The notes beneath the pieces were generated by a model. The model was given only the letters and a program-made list of their open reading frames with translations, did no database searches and was not told where the DNA came from. A DNA stretch of 64,000 bases. Source: Pseudooceanicola sediminis (GTDB lineage Bacteria; Pseudomonadota; Alphaproteobacteria; Rhodobacterales; Rhodobacteraceae). The position numbers and the translations under genes were made by a program. Within the stretch, counting starts at the first letter, position 1. Each line of letters starts with the position of its first letter. Of this stretch, positions 35,893 through 46,300 are shown one piece after another. The stretch lies in assembly GCF_003575965.1 (NCBI RefSeq), contig NZ_QWJJ01000002.1, forward strand, positions 62,001 through 126,000, read 5' to 3'.

Positions 35893-35979
35893 ATGCGTGT
35901 CACCGCAGTGGCGGATTGAGATTGCATGGCGGAAACCCTGCGACAAGGATGACTCTCGCCCGATAAGAAGGATTCCTGA

Positions 35980-36621
35980 ATGCACCCGAACCCGATCTAC
36001 CGCACCATGTCTCGACAAGAAAACCTGCGCTTTGCCGCAGAGATCGGTTTCGGTGTTTTTTGCCTGTCGGACGGAGACGCACCGCCCTTGGTGGCGCAGG
36101 CCCCTTTCGTGATTGATGAGGAACACCTGATCCTGCATCTGGTGCGCTCGAACCCCGTGGTGCGGGCCTTGCGCCATGGGGGTCGGCAGGCACGGTTGGT
36201 GGTGATGGGTCCGCATGGATATGTTTCGCCCGATTGGTATGGCATTGAGGACCAGGTGCCGACCTGGAACTATGTTTCGGTCGAAGTGACAGGATTGTTG
36301 TCCCTGCTCGAGGAGGCTCAGATGCGTCCTGTGCTGGACCGCTTGTCCGAAAATTTCGAGACACGCCTGGCACCAAAGCCGGTCTGGCACAGCGAGAAGA
36401 TGAACGAGCCCGCACTCGAGCGGATGATGCGGGCCATTCTGCCATTGAAAATGCACATCGAGACTGTCGAGGGGACCTGGAAATTGTCACAGAACAAGTC
36501 CGATGCGGTGCGCCTTGCCGCCTCGGCAGGCATGCAGCAGGCAAGCATTGAGCATCCGGGGTATGGGTCGGATTCAGCAGCCCTGGCAGCGTTCATGCGC
36601 GGGGTTCGCGGGACCGGCTGA
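35980..36621 (+). CDS. FMN-binding negative transcriptional regulator (PaiB family)
   Basis: A 213-residue protein with the PaiB-type start MHPNPIYR and core GYVSPDWYGIEDQVPTWNYVSVEVTG. These define a flavin-binding split-barrel family named after Bacillus PaiB, which affects sporulation and protease genes. No DNA-binding helix-turn-helix is visible, so the regulator label comes from family naming. The C-terminal KMHIETVEGTWKLSQNKSD is also typical. It is probably monocistronic. Confidence 0.88.
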   Translation: MHPNPIYRTMSRQENLRFAAEIGFGVFCLSDGDAPPLVAQAPFVIDEEHLILHLVRSNPVVRALRHGGRQARLVVMGPHGYVSPDWYGIEDQVPTWNYVSVEVTGLLSLLEEAQMRPVLDRLSENFETRLAPKPVWHSEKMNEPALERMMRAILPLKMHIETVEGTWKLSQNKSDAVRLAASAGMQQASIEHPGYGSDSAALAAFMRGVRGTG

Positions 36622-36696
36622 GCCCCGGCGCCAATGCGATGGACAGGGCCTCTGGCCAGGCCTAGGGTCGCCACGACGCAATGAGGAGTCATGTCC

Positions 36697-37308
36697 ATGT
36701 CCGGTCTGAAAGCCATCGTATCGCCACTGTCGCCCTTTGCCCGCAAGGTTCGGGTGACGGTCCTGGAAACCGGTCTGTCCGACAGTGTGTCGTTGGAGAA
36801 TGTCTCGACCTCGGCGCTCGAGTCGCATCCGGTGCTGGTTGCGGCGAATCCCCTGGGCAAGTTGCCGGCGTTGGTGCGTGAAGACGGACCGATGATCTGC
36901 GACAGCCGGGTAATCTGTCGCTACCTCGATTCGCTGGGGGGCGGGCGGCTGTACCCCGAGGCGCGGACCTGGGAGGTCCTGACGCTGGAGGCGCTGGCCG
37001 ATGGCATGATGGAGGCGGCCGTCCTGATGGCCTATGAGCACCGCCTGCGGCCCGAGGAAAAGGTGTTTCCGGACTGGGTCGAGGCGCAGTGGCAAAAGGT
37101 GTCGCGTACCCTGAGCGTGATCGACGCGCGCTGGATGAGCCACCTGGCCGGCCCGCTGGATGCGGCGCAGATCGCCCTGGGCTGTGCGCTCGGCTATCTG
37201 GACCTGCGGCACGACGCGCGCGCCTGGCGCGAGGGCAACGACAATCTGGCAGCCTGGTACGAGACCTTTGCCGCCCGTCCGGCGATGCAGGCAACCGTTC
37301 CGGCCTGA
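36697..37308 (+). CDS. Glutathione S-transferase family protein
   Basis: A 203-residue protein with a thioredoxin-like N-terminal domain (SPLSPFARKVRVTVLETGL; NPLGKLPALVREDGPMICDSRVICRYLD, where the cis-Pro and the Asp-Ser glutathione contacts are visible) and an all-helical C-terminal domain. ATG 36697 is preferred over 36691 because GAGGAG is then 8 bp away instead of 2. The substrate is unknown; these proteins detoxify electrophiles or act as thiol reductases. Confidence 0.88.
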   Translation: MSGLKAIVSPLSPFARKVRVTVLETGLSDSVSLENVSTSALESHPVLVAANPLGKLPALVREDGPMICDSRVICRYLDSLGGGRLYPEARTWEVLTLEALADGMMEAAVLMAYEHRLRPEEKVFPDWVEAQWQKVSRTLSVIDARWMSHLAGPLDAAQIALGCALGYLDLRHDARAWREGNDNLAAWYETFAARPAMQATVPA

Positions 37309-37392
37309 GGCCAGCCACGGGCCTGGGACGCCCCGCAATCGATCGACATCAACCGCAGTCGACCGACATCGGGACCATGCCGGAGCAAACAG

Positions 37393-37423
37393 AACAGGCC
37401 CGCCGGACGCCGGCGGGCCTGTT
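37393..37423. terminator. Bidirectional terminator between GST and outer-membrane protein genes
   Basis: A perfect 14-bp stem, AACAGGCCCGCCGG against CCGGCGGGCCTGTT, with a 3-base loop lies between convergent genes. The T-tract is short (GTTCGTG). Confidence 0.7.
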
Positions 37424-37461
37424 CGTGTCGATCATCCGGTTTGCGATGAGCCGGAACCGCG

Positions 37462-38151
37462 TCAGAAGCGGAAGCCGACACCGACGTTCAGCGCGTTGGT
37501 GAAGATGCGTGTGTCGAGGTTGCCACCCCCTGAGAGGTCGGTTTCGTTCCTGGACGCCGTGAATTGGTATTCCCCGAACAGCGACCACTGATCGCTGATC
37601 GGATAGCTGGCCCCCGCTGTCAGGCGCATGGCCGGACCGCCATACTGGTATTCGAAGGTTTTCTGACCGCCGGTCGGCGTCACCTCGACATGGGGAATGG
37701 ATATGCCGATGCCACCGCTGACATAGGGCGTGATATTGCCCCACTGATTCTGCCAGCGGCGCGAGGCGTTGACGGTAATGATGTTCAGCCCGTCGGTGAA
37801 TTCGAGGTGCGAGAACCCGGCAGCGGCCATATCGTCTTCGTCCGCATAGACCTTGTCATGGGTGAATTCGAGACCGACGCCCCAGTTGTCATCGCGCCAC
37901 CAGGTGGCGCGCACACCGTAGTAGGGAGGCATATCGAAGCTCTTGCCTTCCCAGCCGATCAGCGCGTTGAAATCGCCGTTGGTCGGCGAGGTGCCCTTGA
38001 CGCGGCTGTGCGGCGCCGTCTGGTACCCGGTGAAGAGGTTCACCTCGATCTCGGCCCGTGCAGGCGCACTGGAAATGCCGGTCAGCAAGGCAGCTGCGGC
38101 GATCGTTGCGGCGGTGCTGCGCAGGGCACAACGGGAAGGTTTCTGCATCAT
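37462..38151 (-). CDS. Outer-membrane beta-barrel protein
   Basis: A 229-residue exported protein. The signal peptide (STAATIAAAALLTGISSAPARA) cleaves near residue 33. The mature part alternates polar and aromatic residues as in an 8-stranded barrel: EIEVNLFTGYQTAPHS, GVRATWWRDDNWGVGLEFTHDKVY, TPYVSGGIGISIPHVEV and a C-terminal strand ending VGVGFRF with terminal Phe, the BAM recognition signal. Two adjacent ATGs at 38151 and 38148 are possible starts. The specific role is unknown. Confidence 0.85.
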   Translation of the reverse strand: MMQKPSRCALRSTAATIAAAALLTGISSAPARAEIEVNLFTGYQTAPHSRVKGTSPTNGDFNALIGWEGKSFDMPPYYGVRATWWRDDNWGVGLEFTHDKVYADEDDMAAAGFSHLEFTDGLNIITVNASRRWQNQWGNITPYVSGGIGISIPHVEVTPTGGQKTFEYQYGGPAMRLTAGASYPISDQWSLFGEYQFTASRNETDLSGGGNLDTRIFTNALNVGVGFRF

Positions 38152-38370
38152 CGGAGGGGTCCTGACGTGATCTGTCTTTGCAACAGGCTTACACGCGCGG
38201 CACAAGGGTCTCAAGCGCGACACATGCGCGCCCCTTTTCGCAATCGGCGATTGTATGCTGGACCTGTGGAATGAGGCCCGCTAAACAACCGCTTGGAACG
38301 GCTGTGCATCTGCGCGGCCCCGAACCCGTATGTGGCCGCCGTCGGCCGGCCGAAGAATGGAGCTAAGTTC

Positions 38371-38952
38371 GTGTCCCACGCAGAAGATCACGAAGGCACC
38401 CGGAGGGACTTCCTCTATTACGCCACAGCCGGCGCAGGTGCCGTCGCAGCCGGTGCCGCCATCTGGCCACTGGTCAATCAGATGAACCCCTCGGCAGACG
38501 TGCAGGCGCTGTCCTCGATCCGGGTTGACGTCTCCGGTGTCGAAACCGGAACACAACTCACGGTAAAATGGCGCGGCAAGCCGGTGTTCATTCGCCGCCG
38601 CACCCAGGAGGAGGTCGACAAGGCGAAAGAGGTCGATCCTGCGACCCTGCCTGATTCGAACGCGCGCAACGCCAACCTGACAGGCGATTCGATGGCCACG
38701 GACGAAAACCGCGCCACGGCCCCCGAGGGTGCCGAAGGTCTGGCCGCCGAGGAATGGCTGGTCATGATGGGCGTCTGTACGCACCTGGGCTGTGTGCCGC
38801 TGGGCGAATCCGGTGACTTTGGCGGCTGGTTCTGCCCTTGCCACGGGTCGCACTACGACACCGCAGGACGGATCCGCAAAGGTCCGGCGCCTGAGAACCT
38901 GCCTATTCCGCTGGCCGCCTTCGATGGCGAGTCCGAAATCATTCTGGGCTGA
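38371..38952 (+). CDS. petA: Ubiquinol-cytochrome c reductase Rieske iron-sulfur subunit
   Basis: A 193-residue Rieske protein of the cytochrome bc1 complex. The N-terminal [18 protein letters not shown] is a Tat-type signal anchor. Cluster ligands are C136 and H138 (CTHLGC) and C155 and H158 (CPCHGSH), with the disulfide pair C141/C157. GTG 38371 is chosen because the Rhodobacter homologue begins at this [13 protein letters not shown] sequence and GGAG lies 8 bp upstream. It heads petABC. Confidence 0.96.
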   Translation: MSHAEDHEGTRRDFLYYATAGAGAVAAGAAIWPLVNQMNPSADVQALSSIRVDVSGVETGTQLTVKWRGKPVFIRRRTQEEVDKAKEVDPATLPDSNARNANLTGDSMATDENRATAPEGAEGLAAEEWLVMMGVCTHLGCVPLGESGDFGGWFCPCHGSHYDTAGRIRKGPAPENLPIPLAAFDGESEIILG

Positions 38953-38963
38953 GGGAGGACATC

Positions 38964-40286
38964 ATGGCCGGAATTCCGCACGACCATTACGAACCCAAGA
39001 GCGGGCCTGAAAAGTGGGTGCATTCGCGCCTGCCGGTCATCGGCCTGCTCTACGACACCATCATGATCCCCACGCCCAAGAACCTGAACTGGATGTGGAT
39101 CTGGGGTATCATCCTGACCTTCTGCCTGGTGATGCAGATCGTCACCGGCATTGTCCTGGTGATGCATTACACCCCGCATGTCGACATGGCCTTTGCCAGC
39201 GTCGAACACATCATGCGCGACGTGAATGGCGGCTTCATGCTGCGCTACCTGCATGCCAACGGCGCCTCGCTGTTCTTCCTCGCCGTGTACCTGCACATTT
39301 TCCGCGGCCTCTACTACGGCTCCTACAAGGCCCCACGCGAGATCACCTGGATCATCGGCATGATCATCTACCTGCTGATGATGGCAACCGGTTTCATGGG
39401 CTACGTCCTGCCCTGGGGTCAGATGTCGTTCTGGGGTGCGACCGTGATCACCGGCCTGTTCGGGGCAATCCCCTGGATCGGTGAATCGCTTCAGGTCTGG
39501 CTGCTGGGCGGACCGGCCGTGGACAACGCGACGCTGAACCGTTTCTTCAGCCTGCACTACCTGCTGCCCTTCGTGATCGCCGGCCTTGTCGCCGTGCACA
39601 TCTGGGCCTTCCACTCGACCGGGAACAACAACCCCACGGGTGTCGAGGTGCGGCGCACCAGCAAGGAGGACGCGGCCAAGGATACCCTGCCGTTCTGGCC
39701 CTACTTCGTGCTGAAGGACCTGTTCGCCCTGGCGGTGATCCTGGCGGTCTTCTTTGCCATCGTCGGTTTCATGCCGAACTACCTCGGGCACCCCGACAAC
39801 TATATCGAGGCGAACCCGCTGGCGACACCGGCGCATATCGTGCCCGAATGGTACTTCCTGCCGTTCTACGCGATCCTGCGCGCCTTTACCGCCGACGTCT
39901 GGCTGGTCCAGTTCCTGCATTGGCTGACAGGTGGCATCATCGACGCCAAGTTCTTTGGCGTGCTGGCGATGTTCGGCGCGATCGCGGTCATGGCCCTGGT
40001 GCCGTGGCTCGATACCAGCCGCACCCGGTCGGGCCGCTATCGTCCGATGTTCAAGTGGTGGTTCGCCCTGCTCGCGCTGGATTTCGTCATCCTGATGTGG
40101 GTCGGCGCACAAACGCCCACCAATCTGACCGGCTGGATCTCCCTCATCGCGGCTGCCTACTGGTTCGGCTACTTCCTGGTGATCCTGCCCCTGCTCGGCG
40201 TGATCGAGAAACCGACCACCCCGCCCGCGACCATCGAAGACGACTTCGAAGCGCATTACGGCAGCAAGAGCCACCCGGCCGAATAA
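38964..40286 (+). CDS. petB: Cytochrome b of the bc1 complex
   Basis: A 440-residue polytopic protein with eight core helices. Haem b ligands are H97/H198 and H111/H212. The Qo-site PEWY motif is at 294-297. Length matches Rhodobacter cytochrome b. It transfers electrons between the Qo and Qi quinone sites in the inner membrane. The gap to petA is 11 bp, in the same operon. Confidence 0.97.
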   Translation: MAGIPHDHYEPKSGPEKWVHSRLPVIGLLYDTIMIPTPKNLNWMWIWGIILTFCLVMQIVTGIVLVMHYTPHVDMAFASVEHIMRDVNGGFMLRYLHANGASLFFLAVYLHIFRGLYYGSYKAPREITWIIGMIIYLLMMATGFMGYVLPWGQMSFWGATVITGLFGAIPWIGESLQVWLLGGPAVDNATLNRFFSLHYLLPFVIAGLVAVHIWAFHSTGNNNPTGVEVRRTSKEDAAKDTLPFWPYFVLKDLFALAVILAVFFAIVGFMPNYLGHPDNYIEANPLATPAHIVPEWYFLPFYAILRAFTADVWLVQFLHWLTGGIIDAKFFGVLAMFGAIAVMALVPWLDTSRTRSGRYRPMFKWWFALLALDFVILMWVGAQTPTNLTGWISLIAAAYWFGYFLVILPLLGVIEKPTTPPATIEDDFEAHYGSKSHPAE

Positions 40287-40303
40287 GGAAAGGACAGAGA
40301 CAC

Positions 40304-41098
40304 ATGTTCAGGAAACTCCCCCTCTCTGCCCTTGCAGCCCTGGCCCTCACGGCCGGCGCCGCCACGGCGCAGGAGCATGAATCGGCAGAAATCCACGACG
40401 TGGATTTCTCGTTCGAGGGGCCATTCGGCGCCTTTGACGAAAACCAGCTGCAGCGCGGCCTCAAGGTCTACACCGAGGTCTGCGCGGCGTGCCATGGCTT
40501 GCGCTATGTCCCGATCCGCACGCTGGGCGATGACGGCGGCCCCGGCCTGCCCGAGGATCAGGTGCGGGCCTTTTCGGGCCGTTTCGAAGTCTTCGATGCA
40601 GCGCTGGACGACTATCGCGCGGCGACTCCGAACGATCACTTCCCGGGCTCCGCGCTGTCGAATGCCCCGGATCTCAGCCTGATGGCCAAGTCCCGCGCGG
40701 CTTTCCACGGCCCGGCGGGTACCGGTATCAACCAACTGCTGAAGGGGATCGGCGGGCCGGAATACATCACTGCCATCCTGACCAGCTACACTGGTGAAAC
40801 CCGCGAACAGGCAGGCGTGACATACTACGAGAACACGGCGTTCTCTACCGGCTGGATCGCGATGCCACCGCCCCTGGCCGGCGAGGACCTGGAGTTCGAC
40901 GACGGACATTCAAACGAATTGCACCATGAAGCCGAAGACGTCGCTGCCTTTCTTATGTGGGCAGCCGAGCCGAAGCTGATGGCACGCAAACATGCCGGTC
41001 TGGTTGCCGTCATTTTCCTCGTCCTGCTTTCGGTCCTGCTCTACCTGACCAACAAGCGGATCTGGAAACCGGTCAAGTACAAGACTGAATCGGTCTGA
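40304..41098 (+). CDS. petC: Cytochrome c1
   Basis: A 264-residue periplasmic haem protein with a C-terminal membrane anchor. The signal peptide (KLPLSALAALALTAGAATA) precedes the haem motif C60-A-A-C63-H64; the axial methionine is M187 (WIAMPPPL). The C-terminal helix AGLVAVIFLVLLSVLLYL anchors it. It passes electrons from the Rieske protein to cytochrome c2 or cy. It is the last gene of petABC, followed by a terminator. Confidence 0.96.
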   Translation: MFRKLPLSALAALALTAGAATAQEHESAEIHDVDFSFEGPFGAFDENQLQRGLKVYTEVCAACHGLRYVPIRTLGDDGGPGLPEDQVRAFSGRFEVFDAALDDYRAATPNDHFPGSALSNAPDLSLMAKSRAAFHGPAGTGINQLLKGIGGPEYITAILTSYTGETREQAGVTYYENTAFSTGWIAMPPPLAGEDLEFDDGHSNELHHEAEDVAAFLMWAAEPKLMARKHAGLVAVIFLVLLSVLLYLTNKRIWKPVKYKTESV

Positions 41099-41129
41099 GT
41101 TCCAGAAATCCGCACGACAAGCTTGAAGC

Positions 41130-41158
41130 CCCGTCAGAGAAATACTGGCGGGGTTTTC
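41130..41158 (+). terminator. Rho-independent terminator of petABC
   Basis: CCCCGTCAG pairs with CTGGCGGGG (one G-U) around a 7-base loop, followed by TTTT, 31 bp after the petC stop. Confidence 0.85.
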
Positions 41159-41172
41159 AGTTTCCGCAGAAA

Positions 41173-41300
41173 GGGGGGGCTCCGCCCCGCCAGCTTCGCT
41201 GCCTCCCCGGGGTATTTTCGGCCAGATGACAAAGAGCCTGCCTCGCCATGTTTCCCTGTTGGAAATATCCCGGGGGAGCCGCAGGCGGGGGCAGAGCCCC
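41173..41300. repeat. Intergenic palindromic repeat, copy 4 (most complete)
   Basis: 128 bp. The left arm GGGGGCTCCGCCCCGCC and CCCCGGGGTATTTTCGG is an imperfect inverted copy of the right arm GAAATATCCCGGGGG with GGCGGGGGCAGAGCCCC. The centre carries CCAGATGACAAAGAGC and ATGTTTCCCTGTT. The whole element could fold into a long hairpin. It sits between convergent petABC and pbpC. Confidence 0.85.
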
Positions 41301-41316
41301 TTCTTCCTTCACAAGA

Positions 41317-43377
41317 TCATTGTAGTCGCACGTTGGCGCGATCCGAACGCCCATTGGCGTCGACCACCGTTACCTCGGAAAAGCCTAGTCCCATGGCGGA
41401 CAAGATGGCGTCGCTGCGGCGCGAGCCAATCACAACAGGCGTGCCGTTGACCAGCCAGGTAAAAGGCGGTTTTCCTTGGCGCACCCTGACGGGCAACCCT
41501 TCGGGCATTGCATCCAACGCTACGCCGTCCGGAGGAAAAACCAGCTCCGGTGCGTCGCGCTCAACCGAGAGGCCGATGCTGCGGCGATGAAATTCGCGCA
41601 AGGGCAGCGGCAGTTTCGAACCTTCGACCAGTAGCGTTTCTGGTGGCGGAGGCGGAAGCGGTGTCAGGGTGGGTTTGAGCCGCTGAAATGCCTCGAAGAG
41701 GACCGGCGCTGCCGTGTCGCCGCCAAAGACGCCGGGAACAGGGGTCCCGTCCGGGCGACCGACCCAGACGCCGATCACGTGCGCACCGTCAAAGCCGATT
41801 GCCCAGGCATCGCGATGCCCATAGGAGGTTCCGGTCTTGTAGGCCAGCCGGTTCAACGGTGCGCCCGCCGGAGGCGCGAGTCCGGAGAGGATATGCGACA
41901 CTTGCCAGGCGGACGCGGAAGCCGTGATCCGAAGCGGCTGCTGTACTGCGGCCTCAGCCTGCCAGTACAGCGGATGCGCATGGCCGTCGTTGGCGAGTCC
42001 GGCATAGAGCTGCACCAGGTCCTGCAATGAAAGTCCCAGACCGCCGAGGGCAATGGCCAGTCCGGCCTGCCCGCCCGGGACGTGAGGATCAAGGCCGCCG
42101 CGGCGGAGCGCGGCCATGATGTTGGCGGGACCGAGGGCTTCGGTGAGGAGGACGGCGGGGAGGTTGAGGGACAGTTGCAGGGCATCGGTGGCCCGGACCG
42201 GCCCGCGGAAGGTGCCATCGAAGTTTGTGGGCTGGTAGCCGTTGAAATCGGTGGCGCGGTCGTCGATCAGGGTTTCAGGGTGCGCAAGACCCTGATCGAA
42301 GGCCAGGGCATAGATCAGTGGCTTGAGCGTTGAACCGGGAGAGCGCAGAGCCTGAGTCATGTCGACAAACCCTTGACCTGTATCGGAGAATCCGCGCGAC
42401 CCGACGGAGGCGAGGATGCGACCGTCGCGGTGATCGGCCACGAGAATGGCCAGGGAGAGCTGAGATTTGCGACCCTCGAGCGCCGTTGCGGCCAGGGATT
42501 CGAGCGCGGCTTGCAGCGGTGCCTCGATCGTCAGCGTCTGGCGCGCGAGGTCGGGATGCGCGGCCAGGGCGCGATCCGTGAGGTGCGGAGCGAGGGCCGG
42601 AAAGCGTCGGCGTTGCGTCGGTATCCTGTCGGTTTTTGCAGCCCGTGCGGTGTCGGTGGAGATCACGCCGTCCTGCGCCATGCGGGTCAGCACGCGGTCA
42701 CGCGCCGCCTGTGCCACAAGCGGCGCGCGGTCGGGGCGGCGGGCCTCGGGTGACTGCGGCAGGGCGACCAGAAGCGCAGCTTCGGCGGGGGTCAGGCGCG
42801 TCGGCTCCTTGCCGAACCAGGCCAGCGTGGCGGCGCGCAGCCCTTCGATATTGCCGCCCATTGGCGCGAGGGTCAGGTAGAGGTCGAGGATCTGATCCTT
42901 GGAAAGCGTCCGCTCCAATGCCAGTGCGACGCGGGTCTGGCGCAGCTTGCCCGACCAGCGGCCTGTGCTGCCCTTCTCAAGCAGCCGGGCGACCTGCATC
43001 GTCAGGGTCGAACCACCGGACACGACATGACCGTTCGTCAGCATCTGCCAGAGCGCCCGGGCCATGGCGCGGGGATCAACCCCGTGGTGGGTGGCAAAGC
43101 GGCGGTCCTCATAAGCGACCAGCATCCTGAGGTAGAGGGGATCGGCGGGGCCGGACATCGCCAGCCGCCAGCGCCCGTCATCGACCATGTAGGCGCTCAA
43201 CAGGCTGCCGTCGGCGGCGCGCATTTCGACCGCCGTGGCGGGGTGCAGCGGCGGCAGGACGGTCGCGTCGATCCAGGTGTCCGCCGCATCGCGCCCAGCG
43301 GCCAGCGCCAGCAGGGCGGCGACCGACAGGGCAACCAGCGTGCCGCGCCAATCACGCCTCGTCCTGTCGCGCGTCAT
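41317..43377 (-). CDS. pbpC: Penicillin-binding protein 1C
   Basis: A 686-residue bifunctional class A PBP. After an N-terminal anchor (about 13-28) comes the GT51 transglycosylase with catalytic E90 (VAYEDRRFATHHGVDP) and GGSTLTMQVARLL. The transpeptidase has S349-T-L-K352 and KTGTSYGHRDAW. A C-terminal BiPBP_C domain (about 600-686) identifies the PbpC type. Its start overlaps the stop of the alpha-2-macroglobulin gene by 4 bp, the classical pairing in which A2M is thought to guard the periplasm when peptidoglycan is breached. Confidence 0.95.
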   Translation of the reverse strand: MTRDRTRRDWRGTLVALSVAALLALAAGRDAADTWIDATVLPPLHPATAVEMRAADGSLLSAYMVDDGRWRLAMSGPADPLYLRMLVAYEDRRFATHHGVDPRAMARALWQMLTNGHVVSGGSTLTMQVARLLEKGSTGRWSGKLRQTRVALALERTLSKDQILDLYLTLAPMGGNIEGLRAATLAWFGKEPTRLTPAEAALLVALPQSPEARRPDRAPLVAQAARDRVLTRMAQDGVISTDTARAAKTDRIPTQRRRFPALAPHLTDRALAAHPDLARQTLTIEAPLQAALESLAATALEGRKSQLSLAILVADHRDGRILASVGSRGFSDTGQGFVDMTQALRSPGSTLKPLIYALAFDQGLAHPETLIDDRATDFNGYQPTNFDGTFRGPVRATDALQLSLNLPAVLLTEALGPANIMAALRRGGLDPHVPGGQAGLAIALGGLGLSLQDLVQLYAGLANDGHAHPLYWQAEAAVQQPLRITASASAWQVSHILSGLAPPAGAPLNRLAYKTGTSYGHRDAWAIGFDGAHVIGVWVGRPDGTPVPGVFGGDTAAPVLFEAFQRLKPTLTPLPPPPPETLLVEGSKLPLPLREFHRRSIGLSVERDAPELVFPPDGVALDAMPEGLPVRVRQGKPPFTWLVNGTPVVIGSRRSDAILSAMGLGFSEVTVVDANGRSDRANVRLQ

Positions 43378-46300
43378 GGCGTGACCGAAACGCGGCCTTC
43401 GTCGGTGCGGGCGCGGTAGCGGGGGCGGTACATATCCTCGACCGAGGCCGCCGGGTGCAGGTAATCGCCCGGCGTCACCGCCCGCACCACGTAGGCCAGC
43501 GTGAAGGGGTCGGCAGAGCGCCAGTCGAGTGCGGCGAGAAAGCGGTCGCTGCGAAATTCGCTCATTTCCGGGGTCACGGTTTTCAGCCAGTCGAAGGCGG
43601 CCACGTCACCGGAGGACAGCAGGCGGGGGTTGTCGATCTCGAATCCGGCGGGCAGCGGATCGTTGACCATCAGGCGCGCGCCGGTGTCAGCAAAGGGCGT
43701 GACCGTGATCACCGTCACCAGGCGGTCGCCGGAGTGCAGGCCGCCCGGGTCGGTCTCCTGACCGTCGAGCGTATAATAGCGGCGCGTGATCCCGTAGCCT
43801 TCGCCGCCCGCCGCCACCGGGCCATCGGGAACGCCGAGGGTGGTGAGGGTCAGGTCGGTCGCGGTGGCGCCGGTGTTGGTGACCGTGACGGGCTGCATCG
43901 CGTCGCCTTGCATCACGCGCACCATCGGCCCTTGTGCGGGCGCACCGTTGACCGAGAGGCCCGCGACGGAAGGGTCACTGACCAGCGATTTCGCGGCAAG
44001 CAGGGTCCATGCGCTTTCCTGCGTCGAGCGGGGGGCCGTTTCGCCCCCGATCTGCGAGATCAGGCCGGGGCGGTCAAGCGCGTTGCTGCCGGCCTCGGCC
44101 GCCAGCGTCAGAACGGCGGCGGCGTCGCGCAGGTGGGTCCCGAAGTCGGGTCGAAGGGTCTGGGGTTCGGGGCCGGTGAGGTCGGCACGCAGCAGGGCAC
44201 CGGCGCGGGCGAACATGGCGTCGGCGCGGGCCGTGTCGCCGTAGGTGGCCAGCGCCGCACCGATCTGGGCCATCGCCAGCGGCGTCGCGAAATCGCCGCC
44301 CTTGGTGTCGGCGTAATAGCGCAGGTCGCCCATCTGCGCTTCGCCTTCGCGGGCCAGCACCAGCAGTTGATAGGCCAGCGCCTCGCCGCCGTCGTTTTCA
44401 TCGCGCGTGAAATCGGGGGCGTAGTTCACCTGGTTGCGCAGATTGTCGAGGGCGCGGCGGAAGGCGAGGTCGGGCACGTGGATGCCGTTCGCGCGGGCGC
44501 GCGACAGGAAATCGGTGACATAGGCGTCGAGCCAACCGCCCCCCGCCGTATCTGACCAGAGGTTGAAGCCGCCGTTGGCCTGTTGGCGGGCAAGGACCTG
44601 ATCGACGGCCTGCGCAAGGCGTGTGTCGACCTGCGCCTGCGGGACGAGGCCCATCTGGTCGGTGATCGAGGAGAGGTAGAGCAGCGGCATCGCCTGCGAC
44701 GTCACCTGTTCGGTGCAGCCGTAGGGATAGCGGGCCAGCTGGGCCAGCAGGCCGGGCACGTCGAGCTGCGCCAGCGGCCCGGCCGAGAGCGTGGCCGAGG
44801 CGGTGTCGATATGGAAGCCGTCGAAGGCGTCGGCGTTCAGGGTGAACGTCGCGCCGGGGGCCAACGAAAAGCGCCGGGTTTGCGCGACCTGCGGGGTGTT
44901 GCGGCGCACCGGCAGGGTCAGCGATTGCCTGAGGGTGCGGCCATCCGGCGTCGTCAGGGCGATCTGCACAATGTTGTCGCCTGCCTGCTGCGCCAGGATC
45001 GGCACCGAGAGGGTGGTTTTCTGCTGCGCGTCCAGCGTGACCTGCGCCGGGACATCGCCGAGGCTGAGGGTATCGGAGGTGACGGAGAGGCCCATCACGC
45101 CCGTCGGGCCGGTGGCATGGGTGATCTCAAGCAGCATCCGCGACTGATCACCGGGGGCGAGAGTGCGAGGCAACGAGGCACTGACCACGACCGGATCGCG
45201 CACCAGAACGTCCGACTGGGCGGATCCTACGCCGGTCTCGCTCCACCCAAGGGCCATCAGGCGGACGGTGCCGTTGAAGGCGGGGATGTCGAAGCTGGCC
45301 TGTGCGGTGCCGTCGGCATTGACGGTGACGGGGCCGGAGAAGAAGGCGACAAGGTCCTGATCGGGCGGCGGGCTGTCCATGGCGGCGCGGTTGGTGGCGT
45401 CGCCGCCCGAGCGGACGCGGCCCATTTCGCCCTGAAGCCCGTCGATCAGGCGACCGTAGAGATCGCGCAGTTCAACCCCGAGGCGGCGCTGGCCGAAGTA
45501 GTGGGCCTGCGGGTCAGGTGTTTCAAAGCCGGTGAGGGTGAGGATGCCGAGGTCGACGGCGGCAAGGGTGACGTAGCCGGTATCGCCCGCGGTCAGGCCG
45601 TCGACATGCACCGTCGCCGCAAGGGGGCCGCGCGGGTTGGAGGTTTCGGGCGCATCGATGCGCACCGACAGGGCCTTGGCGCCGGGATCGACGGGGGCAT
45701 AGTCGAGGCCGAGGGCGCGGGCCGGGTTGTGCCCGGCGGCGACATCCATCGGGCGCAGGACGGTGGCGGTGACGTAGGCCCCCGCGCCCCAGCCTTCGGT
45801 GACCGGCAGGTCGACGAGGTTTTCGCCCTCTGTCACCTCGACGATCTTCATGTCGATCAGGTGGTTGGAGAGGACCGAGACCAGCGCGGTGCCGGCATAG
45901 CGCGGCACGAGGCGCAGCGTCGCCGTATCCCCGATGGCGAAACGATCAGCGGTCAGCGACACGTCGAGCATGTCGGGCGTCGTCGTGGCATCGGCGGGCA
46001 CGTACCAGCCGGCGTAGACATCGATGCTGGCCGCCGCGGTCGGGGTCTGCGTGCTCTCAACCACGATCTCGTAGCGGCCCCAGTCGACGGGGGCCGAGAC
46101 GGTGACGGGGTCGGGGCCGAGCGTCACGTCGCCCTCAGACACGGGGGCGCGGGTGGTGAAGGCCTCCCACTCCCAGTTGCCGTATTGGCGGTACCATTGG
46201 TAGCGGGTGGTGACGCGGTTGATGGTGTAGTGGACGGGCAACGCGGTGCGGTGAAGCGCGGCGTCGAGCGCGATGAGGTCAAAGCTGGCCTCGCCCCCCT

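Noticed and set aside
42612-42640. Fourth CGGTATC array inside pbpC
   Set aside because: Only two motifs, and they encode in-frame pbpC residues; mentioned with the array finding but not called.
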